From NCBI RefSeq assembly GCF_040640155.1, contig NZ_JBFABE010000028.1:1-64000 (forward strand): a stretch of 64,000 bases of DNA, given 5' to 3'. Below are positions 42,139-50,287 of the stretch, in pieces (position 1 is the first letter of the stretch; each line of letters starts with the position of its first letter). This DNA is from Streptosporangium sp040640155. GTDB lineage: Bacteria > Actinomycetota > Actinomycetes > Streptosporangiales > Streptosporangiaceae. The notes beneath the pieces are model-generated. The model was not told the DNA's origin. It ran no database searches and saw only the letters and a list, made by a program, of their open reading frames with translations. The position numbers and the translations under genes are program-made.

Positions 42139-43227
42139 TTACCCCGGGATGGGGCTCGTGCTGCGCCGGACGACCAGCTCCGGCGCGACCTGCCGCAGGC
42201 GCGAGGCCTTGCCCGGGTCGCCGATCCGGTCGTGCAGCAGGGCGGCGGCGGAACGCCCCATGGCACGGCGCGGCTGGTCGACGGTGGTCAGCGAGATCGG
42301 CTGTGTCCCGGCGCTGCGGATGTTGTCGTACCCGACGACCGACAGGTCCTCGGGGACCTTGAGGCCCAGTTCCGCCGCGGCGGACAGGACGCCCATGGCC
42401 ACCAGGTCGTTGGCGGCGAAGATCGCCGTGGGACGGGGGTCGCGGGTGAGCAGGCTGTGCGCGGCGCGCGCGCCACCCTCCTCGCTGGGCTCGCCCTCCT
42501 CGACCATGATGTACGGCGCCAGGGAGTGCCTGCGCATCGCGACCAGGTAGCCCTCGCAGCGGAAGCGCCCGCAGGAGATGCCGGTCGCCTCGATGTGGGC
42601 GATCCTGCGGTGGCCGAGCTCCACCAGGTGGTCGACGGCCAGGCGGGCACCGAGCTGGTCGTCGTCGACGACGATGTCCACGCCGCCGAGGTCGATGTCG
42701 CGTTCGCCCACCACGACCGTGGGGGTGTACCCGGTGGCCTCGACGAGCGTGCCGCTGGTGGGCGCGATGCCGAGCAGGACGAGCCCGTCGACGCGCAGTT
42801 CGAGGAAGGCCTCGACCGCCTCGTCCTCGAAGGCGGGGTCCCACTGGCTGTTGCCGATGAGGAGCCTCAGCCCGTCGCCGTGCAGGCTCTCCTGCAGGCC
42901 GTCCAGGAACTCGGCGTAGAACGGGTTGTGCAGGTCGGCGACGAGCGCCCCGACCAGGTGGGTACGGCCCTCGACCAGGCTGCGCGCGACCGCGTTGGGC
43001 CGGTAGCCGAGGTCTCTGGCGGCCTGGAGCACGGCCTGGCGGCGGTGCTCGCTGACGTGCGGCGAGCCGCGCAGTACGAGCGAGACCAGTGATTTGGAGA
43101 CACCGGCTCGTTCGGCCACGTTGCGGATCGTTGGTCTCGGGCGTGGCCCCCCGCCCCCGTCGGACAAGACGGGCTCGGTGAACTCGCGGGCTCGGGTGAC
43201 GGTGGTGTTGACCGGCGGTCCTGACAT
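42139..43227 (-). CDS. LacI-family transcriptional regulator
   Basis: A 362-residue repressor. After a 30-residue leader the helix-turn-helix is TIRNVAERAGVSKSLVSLVLRG (about 34-55) and the hinge region ARDLGYRPNAVARSLVEGR follows. The sensor domain has VGALVADLHNPFYAEFLDGL, HRRIAHIEATG, AIFAANDLVAMGVL and LSVVGYDNIRSAG, all standard. The ATG at 43227 has GGGGGAG upstream; an earlier ATG (43263) lacks one. It diverges from a TetR gene and has no sugar operon beside it, so its target is probably elsewhere, perhaps the GH20 or other glycan genes nearby. Effector unknown. Confidence 0.9.
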   Translation of the reverse strand: MSGPPVNTTVTRAREFTEPVLSDGGGGPRPRPTIRNVAERAGVSKSLVSLVLRGSPHVSEHRRQAVLQAARDLGYRPNAVARSLVEGRTHLVGALVADLHNPFYAEFLDGLQESLHGDGLRLLIGNSQWDPAFEDEAVEAFLELRVDGLVLLGIAPTSGTLVEATGYTPTVVVGERDIDLGGVDIVVDDDQLGARLAVDHLVELGHRRIAHIEATGISCGRFRCEGYLVAMRRHSLAPYIMVEEGEPSEEGGARAAHSLLTRDPRPTAIFAANDLVAMGVLSAAAELGLKVPEDLSVVGYDNIRSAGTQPISLTTVDQPRRAMGRSAAALLHDRIGDPGKASRLRQVAPELVVRRSTSPIPG

Positions 43228-43349
43228 GGCTCTCCCCCGGGATGGTGGATGGGCACCTGTCACTCAAAACGATCGAGTTCCGAATGGGGTACGGCCTCGC
43301 GGTGAGGGAACTCCGATCTTGACCACACCGCCGCGCGTGTCGACTCCGC

Positions 43350-43362
43350 TAGTCTGCACGGT
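43350..43362 (+). promoter_or_regulatory. Leaderless promoter of the TetR gene
   Basis: TAGTCT (43350-43355) lies seven bases before GTG 43363, and no ribosome-binding site is present. Confidence 0.5.
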
Positions 43363-44061
43363 GTGGGTTCGACATCCGGAGCCGCCGAGCAGGCGAAACA
43401 TGCGGCGGGCGACGCGCGGCCGGCGCGGCGCAGGCTCAGCGTGGACCGGCGTCGCGAGGAGCTCATGGCGGCGGCCCTGGAGCTGTTCAGCCGCCGTGAC
43501 GCCGAGGACGTGTCGATCGACGACGTGGCCTCCGCGGCGGGCGCGTCCCGTGCCCTGGTCTACCACTACTTCGGCGGCAAGCAGGAGCTCTACGTCGCCG
43601 CCCTGAAGAGCGCCGCGGCCCAGTTGGAGGCGCTGTTGCGGCCGCAGCAGGACGGGCGCCCGCTGGAGAGGCTGGCGGGGGGCCTGACCCGCTACTTCGA
43701 CTTCGTCGAGGAGCACGCCGCGGGCTTCGCCGCGCTGCTCAAGGGGGGCCCCGCCAACCGCAGCGGCGAGATCGGCGAGATCGTCGACTCCGTCAGGCAG
43801 CGGCTGTTCCGCCTGGTCATGAAGCAGATGCGGGTCGAGGAGCCGGGCCCGGTGCTCCGCATCACGTTGCGTTCCTGGATCGCCTCGGTCGAGACCGCCG
43901 GTCTTGACTGGCTGGAACACCGCGACGTCGAGCGGCCCGCGCTGGAGCACCTGCTGATCGATCACATGGTGGCCCTGCTCCGGGCGGCGGCCCGGCACGA
44001 CGCGCAGGTCGCCGACCTCCTGGCCGGTCTGGAGCCGGACCGGTCGGACCTGCCCGGCTGA
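43363..44061 (+). CDS. TetR-family transcriptional regulator
   Basis: A 232-residue regulator. The DNA-binding domain (about 25-75) contains RRREELMAAALELFSRRDAEDVSIDDVASAAGASRALVYHYFGGK, given here as the segments ALELFSRRDAEDVSIDDVA and GASRALVYHYFGGKQELY. The C-terminal ligand domain has LTRYFDFVEEHAAGFAALLKGG and ALEHLLIDHMVALLRAA. Translation from GTG 43363 is probably leaderless. It diverges from a LacI gene. No obvious target enzyme is adjacent, so the regulon cannot be inferred. Confidence 0.87.
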   Translation: MGSTSGAAEQAKHAAGDARPARRRLSVDRRREELMAAALELFSRRDAEDVSIDDVASAAGASRALVYHYFGGKQELYVAALKSAAAQLEALLRPQQDGRPLERLAGGLTRYFDFVEEHAAGFAALLKGGPANRSGEIGEIVDSVRQRLFRLVMKQMRVEEPGPVLRITLRSWIASVETAGLDWLEHRDVERPALEHLLIDHMVALLRAAARHDAQVADLLAGLEPDRSDLPG

Positions 44062-44087
44062 TCTCCGGGCGGCACGCGGCTCTCCGG

Positions 44088-44222
44088 CACGGCGTGCCGC
44101 CGGGGCGGTGGCCGCGGTACGACGCCACGGTGCGACGACGACGCGGCGCACGGGGTGCCGCCCGGGGCGGCGACACGACGCGATGCCGGGTCGGTGGCAC
44201 GGTGTGCTGCCGGGGCGGCGCC
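44088..44222. repeat. Three imperfect 23-bp repeats
   Basis: CACGGCGTGCCGCCGGGGCGGTG, CACGGGGTGCCGCCCGGGGCGGCG and CACGGTGTGCTGCCGGGGCGGCG start at about 44088, 44149 and 44198 in the gap between the TetR gene and bldC. No gene is supported in this 250-bp gap. Confidence 0.55.
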
Positions 44223-44313
44223 GGGCGGGCGGCGCCGCTCCCCACGAATCTGTGGCCTGCGCGCTCACGGGGTGAGCGCGACCGATCCCCCTAGGTCGGT
44301 AACGGCCCCCGTC

Positions 44314-44517
44314 TTACTCTGAGCGCTGTTGCGGAATCCCCGCCAGCAGCGCGCGGACCTCGGTCTCCCGGTAACGGCGGTGCCCACCCAGGGTGCGGAT
44401 GGACGTCAACTTGCCCGCCTTCGCCCACCGGGTCACGGTCTTGGGATCGACCCGGAACATGGTTGCGACCTCCGCCGGGGTGAGCAGCGGCTCTGCCTCG
44501 GGTGTACGAGCTGACAT
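44314..44517 (-). CDS. bldC: BldC developmental regulator
   Basis: A 67-residue MerR-like DNA-binding protein. AEPLLTPAEVATMFRVDPKT and VTRWAKAGKLTSIRTLGGHR, then YRETEVRALLAGIPQQRSE, are almost identical to Streptomyces BldC. BldC binds direct repeats cooperatively and delays sporulation by holding vegetative gene expression. Its presence indicates a differentiating actinomycete. Length and sequence are full. A 318-bp gene-free region lies upstream, as expected for a heavily regulated promoter. Its neighbours (conserved hypothetical, valine dehydrogenase, DUF3073, purM, purF) keep the order seen in Streptomyces. Confidence 0.97.
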   Translation of the reverse strand: MSARTPEAEPLLTPAEVATMFRVDPKTVTRWAKAGKLTSIRTLGGHRRYRETEVRALLAGIPQQRSE

Positions 44518-44835
44518 TTGTGCGGCCTCTCCTCCATGTGGACCGGCGACAGCGATCCTGCGACTTGACGCTTGTCACGGATGTCCGCCTATGGCCCATG
44601 CGTGCGGCTGTTTGGGCCATATGCGGCATCACCCGATGTGACCATACAGCCACGTAGAGCGATTGGCGAGTCTTTGAGCGACTCATCTCTCTTGTGCACG
44701 TGTTGTTGTCACGCTCGGTGATTCTAGCGACACGTTTCGTGGTATCGCAGTGAAAACGGCAAACTACTCAGTTCGTAGGTGCATCCCCGGTCATCGACGG
44801 ATCTACTTACGCAGGTCGAAGGGGGGATTTGCGAC
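44518..44835. other. bldC upstream region
   Basis: No gene. It is A/T-richer than average from 44640 to 44820 and probably contains the bldC promoter and regulatory sites. I see no clear long palindrome. Confidence 0.5.
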
Positions 44836-45693
44836 TCAGTTTGCTGATTCGAGAAGTTGTATTGATCTCCAGCGGAGGATCACGCGCTGATACATGGCGA
44901 AAGCCAGTTCTTCCTCGCCTTTTTCCAGACCCGTCAGTGCCGCCGCGAGCTCCGCCACCGACTCGTCGGCCTGGAGCGTCTCGTCGTCCATCAGGTTGAC
45001 GATGCCCCCGTAGTCGAGCTCGACCAGCGAGTGGGGGTGGAACTCCTCCAGCCAGCGCGCCACGTCCTCCACCTCGCCGGTGACCGGGACCTCGCCCACC
45101 TGCCTCCTGATGATCTGCAGGGCGCGGGCGGTGCGGCGCCGGGCGTGGGCCATGGACGTGACGTAGATCAGGTTGCGCGTGGTGGTGGTGCCTTTCTGGT
45201 CGCCGGGCCCGTCGATGACCAGCCAGCGCTCGTTGCCGTCGAAGGGCACGAACCACGAGGTCGGAACGTGCCAGGTGGAGCCGCGGATGTGGGTGCGCAG
45301 CGCGGCCGAGTCGGTGCGGCGCTTGAACCGGTCGAAGTCGTCGGCCGTCCGGGCGGCCACCGCGGCCGGGACGAACCGCTCCATCAGCTTGGGCGGGGTC
45401 GAGCCCCGGAAGCGTGAGAAGGCCAGCCACGACCGCAGCCTGCTCTGCCAGGGGCAGACGTACAGGACGTCCTCGACGCGCCTCAGATAGGCGTTGGGGC
45501 TCTCCTGGGCCGGTGCGGGCGCCGGGGGGACCCCGAGGAGGCGGCGCACCGCCTCCCCGTGCTCGGCGTGCAGGGCGCCCGCCCGGCGCGGACGGTCGGT
45601 CGCCTCGGCGTAGGCGGCCCAGGAGGCGCGCTCCGCCGGGGCGAACGCGACGAGCGGTTCGTAGACGCGGAGGTAAGCGGCGTAGGGCAGCAC
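44836..45693 (-). CDS. Conserved hypothetical protein of the bldC neighbourhood
   Basis: A 285-residue soluble protein conserved next to bldC in actinomycetes. LPYAAYLRVYEPLVAFAPAER starts it; SPNAYLRRVEDVLYVCPWQ, HVPTSWFVPFDGNERWLV, TTTRNLIYVTSMAHARRRTA and LDYGGIVNLMDDETLQ are the conserved-looking segments. There are no membrane segments or known catalytic motif. GTG 45693 is the start; it has no strong ribosome site. The gene diverges from valine dehydrogenase. The function is unknown, but its synteny suggests selection for the arrangement. Confidence 0.8.
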   Translation of the reverse strand: MLPYAAYLRVYEPLVAFAPAERASWAAYAEATDRPRRAGALHAEHGEAVRRLLGVPPAPAPAQESPNAYLRRVEDVLYVCPWQSRLRSWLAFSRFRGSTPPKLMERFVPAAVAARTADDFDRFKRRTDSAALRTHIRGSTWHVPTSWFVPFDGNERWLVIDGPGDQKGTTTTRNLIYVTSMAHARRRTARALQIIRRQVGEVPVTGEVEDVARWLEEFHPHSLVELDYGGIVNLMDDETLQADESVAELAAALTGLEKGEEELAFAMYQRVILRWRSIQLLESAN

Positions 45694-45881
45694 GACGGCA
45701 TCGTGTCACGAAGCACGGGCCGTTGTCCGTAACCGGCGGTCTCCGGCGGTCATCGGCGGGCGTCGTCTCGGTCACTGAGACGGGACCGTGCGGGAATCGT
45801 CGCACCGCAGCCGGGTGGTTACGCTGAGGGTGATCTCCGCCGCGACGGTGCGGTGGTAACGGACGACTGGGAGTCACCACA

Positions 45882-46985
45882 GTGACCGACGTCTTCGGGC
45901 TGTCCCACAAGGACGCGGGCCCGGTAACCGGCCAGACCAGACACGAGCAGGTCGTCTTCTGCTCCGATGAGCGCAGCGGCCTGCGCGCGATCATCGCCAT
46001 CCACAACACCGCCCTGGGCCCCGCCCTGGGCGGGACCAGGTTCTACCCGTACGAGAGCGAGCAGGCCGCGCTGGCGGACGTGCTCAACCTGTCCCGGGCG
46101 ATGGCCTACAAGAACGCCCTCGCCGGGCTCGACCTCGGCGGGGGCAAGGCCGTGATCATCGGTGATCCGGCCACGGACAAGAGCGAGGCGCTGCTGCGCG
46201 CCTACGGCCGCTTCGTCCAGTCGCTGGGGGGCCGCTACTTCACCGCGTGCGACGTCGGCACCTTCAGCGAGGACATGGACATCGTGGCCCGCGAGAGCTC
46301 CTACGTGACCGGCCGCACGCCGGCCCACGGCGGGGCAGGCGACTCGTCGATCCTGACCGCGTACGGCGTGTTCCAGGGCATGCGCGCCGCCGCCGGGCAC
46401 TCCTGGGGCGCCCCGACGCTGCGCGGCAGGCGGGTCGGCGTGGAGGGGGTGGGCAAGGTGGGCAACCGCCTGGTCGACCACCTCGTCGAGGACGGGGCCG
46501 AGGTCGTGATCTGCGACGTGAGCGAGGCGGCCACGGAACGGCTCGTCCGGCGCCACCCGCACGTCCAGGTGGTCGCCGACCGGCTGGAGCTGACCTCCTC
46601 CGCCCTCGACGTCTACGCGCCGTGCGCCCTCGGCGGGGCGCTGGACGACGAGACCGTGGCCCGCCTGAGCGCCACGGTCGTCTGCGGCGGGGCCAACAAC
46701 CAGCTCGCCCACCCGGGTGTGGAGAAGCAGCTCGCCGACCGCGGCGTCCTCTACGCGCCCGACTACGTGGTCAACGCCGGAGGGGTGATCCAGGTCGCCG
46801 ACGAGATCGAGGGCTTCAACATGGACCGGGCGCGGGCAAAGGCCACCCAGATCTACGACACGACTCTCAAGATCTTCTCCAGCGCGGCGGAGGATGGCGT
46901 ACCTCCGGCCGTCGCAGCCGATAGGCTAGCCGAGCGCAGAATGTCGGAAGTCGGGCGAATCAGGGGCATTTGGCTAGGCCACTAG
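45882..46985 (+). CDS. vdh: Valine/leucine (branched-chain amino acid) dehydrogenase
   Basis: A 367-residue NAD-dependent oxidative deaminase of the Glu/Leu/Phe/Val family. The catalytic lysine is in LDLGGGKAVI (about K89); ALGGTRFYPY, CDVGTFSEDMD and the Rossmann motif GVEGVGKVGN (about 187-196) follow. CGGANNQLAHP and YAPDYVVNAGGVIQVADE complete the fold. It converts branched-chain amino acids to 2-oxo acids, feeding polyketide starter units and branched fatty acids in actinomycetes. Start: GTG 45882 with GGGAG upstream. The gene order with bldC and DUF3073 fits the Streptomyces vdh locus. Confidence 0.93.
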   Translation: MTDVFGLSHKDAGPVTGQTRHEQVVFCSDERSGLRAIIAIHNTALGPALGGTRFYPYESEQAALADVLNLSRAMAYKNALAGLDLGGGKAVIIGDPATDKSEALLRAYGRFVQSLGGRYFTACDVGTFSEDMDIVARESSYVTGRTPAHGGAGDSSILTAYGVFQGMRAAAGHSWGAPTLRGRRVGVEGVGKVGNRLVDHLVEDGAEVVICDVSEAATERLVRRHPHVQVVADRLELTSSALDVYAPCALGGALDDETVARLSATVVCGGANNQLAHPGVEKQLADRGVLYAPDYVVNAGGVIQVADEIEGFNMDRARAKATQIYDTTLKIFSSAAEDGVPPAVAADRLAERRMSEVGRIRGIWLGH

Positions 46986-47133
46986 CCCCTCACGCCCATA
47001 CGGCGTACCGAGCCGGGCGTAAAACGGGTACGGTTGTAGGCGAACGAGAGCTGACGCTCAAGTCAGGTGCGTCAGCGCGTGGTGCGTTAGCGACGAGGGG
47101 TCGGGCACGACCCCACACGAGGGGGTCGAGCCA

Positions 47134-47367
47134 ATGGGGCGCGGCCGAGCAAAGGCCAAGCAGGTCAAGGTTGCTCGCCAGCTGAAGTACAACAGCGGTG
47201 GCACTGATCTTGAGCGTCTTCGCGACGAGCTCGGAGTCAGAGACGACTCCAACCACGACGACGACTCCAACGACGCCTACGACGAGCTGGCGGAGCGGTA
47301 CGCCGACTACGCCGACGACTTCGGCGGCGGCGACGACCGCGACGACGGGCCCTCCGGCCGCCGCTAG
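47134..47367 (+). CDS. DUF3073 protein
   Basis: A 77-residue small protein conserved in Actinobacteria. The N-terminus MGRGRAKAKQVKVARQLKY is strongly basic; LERLRDELG follows; the C-terminus is acidic (DDSNHDDDSND, YADYADDFGGG). The charge split suggests nucleic-acid or ribosome contact, but no function is established. It lies between vdh and the convergent purM-purF pair, as in Streptomyces. A good terminator (47396-47424) follows. Confidence 0.92.
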   Translation: MGRGRAKAKQVKVARQLKYNSGGTDLERLRDELGVRDDSNHDDDSNDAYDELAERYADYADDFGGGDDRDDGPSGRR

Positions 47368-47395
47368 GCGGCCTCCAGATCGACGACGAGTGCGG

Positions 47396-47424
47396 ACACC
47401 CGGTGGTGAACGGCCACCGGGTGT
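47396..47424 (+). terminator. Terminator after the DUF3073 gene
   Basis: ACACCCGGTGG / CCACCGGGTGT, a perfect 11-bp stem with a 7-base loop, followed by TCTTCTCG; one of the few stems here with a pyrimidine-rich tail. Confidence 0.85.
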
Positions 47425-47601
47425 TCTTCTCGTCGGGCCCCGCCGGCGTCTCGCCGGGCGTCGGCGGCACAGGGCGCTCCGGGCATCCGGAGCGCCTTTC
47501 GTCGTACCCGGGCGCGCTCACCCCGGCGGACGTGCTCTCCCCGCCGGGCGTGCTCTCCGCGGGCGCGTCCTCGCGCCCGTCCCGCGCCGGCCGGTGCCGG
47601 A

Positions 47602-47622
47602 CGGCCCGCCGGGGGCGGGCCG
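47602..47622 (-). terminator. Terminator after purM
   Basis: CGGCCCGCC / GGCGGGCCG with a 3-base loop, four bases after the purM stop codon on the minus strand. Confidence 0.65.
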
Positions 47623-47626
47623 CACG

Positions 47627-48652
47627 TCAGCGGAAGCGCGCCTCGCCGGCGCCCGGGACGACCTCTCCCAGCACCCAGGCCGGCAGGTCCCGCCCGCCGA
47701 GCAGCGCCAGGGCCGCGTCCACGGCGTCCGCCGGGACGATCGCCGCCATGCCCACCCCCAGGTTGAACGTCCGGTCCATGTCGTCCCGGCTCACCCCGCC
47801 GTGCCCGGCGAGGACCTCGAAGACGGCCGGGGGCGTCCACGACGAGCGGTCCAGGACCGCGTCCAGCCCGGACGGCAGCGAGCGGGACAGGTTGCCCGCC
47901 AGGCCGCCGCCGGTGATGTGCGCGTACGCGTGGACCTCGACCGAGCGGGCCAGCTCCAGGCAGTCGAGCGAGTAGATCCTGGTCGGCTCCAGCAGCTCCT
48001 CGCCCAGCGTCCGGCCCAGCTCGGCCACCTCGGCCTCCAGCGAGAGGCCGGCGCTCGCGATGATGTGCCGGACCAGCGAGTAGCCGTTGGAGTGCACGCC
48101 CGAGGAGGCCAGCGCGAGGACCACGTCGCCCTCGCGGACCCGGTGCCCGCCGAGCATCGCGTCGGCCTCCACCACGCCGGTGGCGGCCCCCGCCAGGTCG
48201 TACTCGCCGGCGCCCATGGCCCCGGGGTGCTCGGCCGTCTCGCCGCCGATCAGCGCGCAGCCCGCCAGCCGGCAGCCCTCGGCGACGCCGCCCACGATCT
48301 CGGCGATCCGCTCGGGAACGACCTTGCCGCAGGCGATGTAGTCGGTCATGAAGAGCGGCTCGGCACCGCAGACGACCAGGTCGTCGACGACCATGCCGAC
48401 CAGGTCGATCCCGATCGTGTCGTGCCGGTCCAGGCGCTGGGCCAGCATGACCTTGGTGCCGACGCCGTCGGTGGAGCTCGTGAGCAGCGGGCGCCGGTAC
48501 GACAGCAGGGCCGAGGCGTCGAAGAGCCCGGCGAAGCCGCTGGGGTCGTCCACCACCTCGGGCCGGCGTGCCCGCGCGACCCTCGACTTCATCAGCTCGA
48601 CGGCGCGCTCGCCCGCCTCGATGTCCACCCCGGCGGTCGCGTAGCTGGTCAT
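47627..48652 (-). CDS. purM: Phosphoribosylformylglycinamidine cyclo-ligase (AIR synthetase)
   Basis: A 341-residue enzyme for step 5 of purine synthesis, converting FGAM to AIR with ATP. The glycine-rich start (YATAGVDIEAGERAVELMK), LLTSSTDGVGTKVMLAQ, CGAEPLFMTDYIACGK, LIGGETAEHPG and ITGGGLAGNLSRSLP are the signature segments. The length is normal. GGAGGAGA precedes ATG 48652. It lies 28 bp after purF on the same strand, so the two form an operon. A terminator follows at 47602-47622. Confidence 0.97.
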   Translation of the reverse strand: MTSYATAGVDIEAGERAVELMKSRVARARRPEVVDDPSGFAGLFDASALLSYRRPLLTSSTDGVGTKVMLAQRLDRHDTIGIDLVGMVVDDLVVCGAEPLFMTDYIACGKVVPERIAEIVGGVAEGCRLAGCALIGGETAEHPGAMGAGEYDLAGAATGVVEADAMLGGHRVREGDVVLALASSGVHSNGYSLVRHIIASAGLSLEAEVAELGRTLGEELLEPTRIYSLDCLELARSVEVHAYAHITGGGLAGNLSRSLPSGLDAVLDRSSWTPPAVFEVLAGHGGVSRDDMDRTFNLGVGMAAIVPADAVDAALALLGGRDLPAWVLGEVVPGAGEARFR

Positions 48653-48680
48653 CGGGTCTCTCCTCCGGGGCGGGCGGCGC

Positions 48681-50126
48681 TCACAGCTTGGCCTCCAGCA
48701 CGTACTTGCCCACGTTGTCCTGGTCGATGGCGATCGGGTAGTTCCCGTCGAAGCAGGCCCGGCAGAGCCGGTCGGCCGGGATCGTGGTGGCCGCGGTCAG
48801 GCCCTCCAGCGAGATGTAGCCCAGGGAGTCGGCGCCCAGCGAGGCGCGGATCTCCTCCACGCTCAGCGAGCCGGCGATCAGCTCGGCCCGGGTCGCGAAG
48901 TCGATGCCGTAGAAGCAGGGCCAGCTCACCGGCGGGGAGGAGATGCGGACGTGGACCTCGACCGCGCCGGCCTCGCGGAGCATCTTGACGATCGCCCGCT
49001 GCGTGTTGCCCCGCACGATCGAGTCGTCCACGACCACCAGGCGCTTGCCCGCGACGACCTCCTTCAGCGGGTTGAGCTTCAGGCGGATGCCGAGCTGGCG
49101 GATCGTCTGGGACGGCTGGATGAAGGTCCGGCCCACGTAGGAGTTCTTGACGAGCCCCTGCCCGTACGGGATCCCGCTCTCCTCGGCGTAGCCGACGGCG
49201 GCGGGGGTGCCCGACTCGGGCGTGGGGATGACCAGGTCGGCCTCGACCGGGTGCTCGCGGGCCAGCACCCGGCCGACCTCGACGCGGGTGGTCTGCACGC
49301 CGCGCCCGGCGATCGTGGTGTCCGGGCGGGCCAGGTAGACGTACTCGAACAGGCAGCCCTTGGGCTCGGCGAGGGCGAACCTGCGCGAGCGCACGCCGCG
49401 CTCGTCGATGGTGATCAGCTCGCCGGGCTCGATCTCGCGGACGAACGTGGCGCCCACGATGTCCAGGGCCGCGGTCTCGGAGGCGACCGCCCAGCCACGC
49501 TCCAGGCGCCCCAGGACCAGCGGGCGCACGCCCTGCGGGTCGCGGGCCGCGTACAGCGTCTTCTCGTCCATGAAGACGAGCGAGTAGGCGCCCCTCACCT
49601 GCGGGAGGATCTCCGCGGCGGAGTCGTCGACGGAGCGGCCGCGATCCTGGGCCAGCAGCGACGCCAGCACCTCGGTGTCGGTGGTCGCCCGGGTCGAGCC
49701 CGGGGCCAGCCGCCGGGACAGCTCGGGGGTGTTGATCAGGTTGCCGTTGTGGGCGAGCGCGAGCCCGCCGTCCTCGGTCGAGCTCAGCGTGGGCTGAGCG
49801 TTCTCCCAGACACTGGAGCCGGTGGTCGAGTAGCGGCAGTGGCCGATCGCCAGGTGGCCGCGGAGGGTCCCGAGCACGGACTCGTCGAAGACCTGGGCCA
49901 CCAGGCCCATGTCCTTGTAGACGAGGATCCTGCTGCCTTCGCTGACCGCGATGCCCGCGGACTCCTGGCCGCGGTGCTGCAACGCGTACAGCCCGTAGTA
50001 GGTGAGTTTGGAGACTTCTTCCCCGGGGGCCCAGACGCCGAAGACGCCACATGCGTCCTTCGGAGGCAGGTCGTGGGGATCAAGGTCATGGCTCAGATGG
50101 CCGTCGCCCTTCAGCACATGCTTCAT
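48681..50126 (-). CDS. purF: Amidophosphoribosyltransferase
   Basis: A 481-residue enzyme, first committed step of purine synthesis. A 25-residue propeptide ends before C26 in DACGVFGVWAP, the N-terminal nucleophile of the glutaminase domain. LYALQHRGQESAGIAV and NLINTPELSRRLAPGS complete that domain. The phosphoribosyltransferase domain has the PRPP loop LVVVDDSIVRGNT (about 365-378) and CFYGIDFAT and CRACFDGNYP cysteines that may bind an Fe-S cluster as in the Bacillus-type enzyme. ATG 50126 has GGGAAG upstream. It is followed by purM and diverges from the DUF4190 gene. Confidence 0.97.
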   Translation of the reverse strand: MKHVLKGDGHLSHDLDPHDLPPKDACGVFGVWAPGEEVSKLTYYGLYALQHRGQESAGIAVSEGSRILVYKDMGLVAQVFDESVLGTLRGHLAIGHCRYSTTGSSVWENAQPTLSSTEDGGLALAHNGNLINTPELSRRLAPGSTRATTDTEVLASLLAQDRGRSVDDSAAEILPQVRGAYSLVFMDEKTLYAARDPQGVRPLVLGRLERGWAVASETAALDIVGATFVREIEPGELITIDERGVRSRRFALAEPKGCLFEYVYLARPDTTIAGRGVQTTRVEVGRVLAREHPVEADLVIPTPESGTPAAVGYAEESGIPYGQGLVKNSYVGRTFIQPSQTIRQLGIRLKLNPLKEVVAGKRLVVVDDSIVRGNTQRAIVKMLREAGAVEVHVRISSPPVSWPCFYGIDFATRAELIAGSLSVEEIRASLGADSLGYISLEGLTAATTIPADRLCRACFDGNYPIAIDQDNVGKYVLEAKL

Positions 50127-50287
50127 TCTAGGTCGGCTTCTTCCCTGCTCGCACCCCAGGGTCCGTTCCGCGGCATGTCACACCATGACCGAAGGGTCAT
50201 CGCCGTTTTGCCGTGTCAGCCTGTTTGGCGGGCGAGGAGCGGGGGATTCTGAGATATCCGCCTTGCCCGAGCGTCGGGAGAAGAGAC

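Noticed and set aside
44094..44294. Small Arg/Gly-rich forward frame between the TetR gene and bldC
   Set aside because: It covers imperfect 23-bp repeats, has no ribosome site and resembles no protein.
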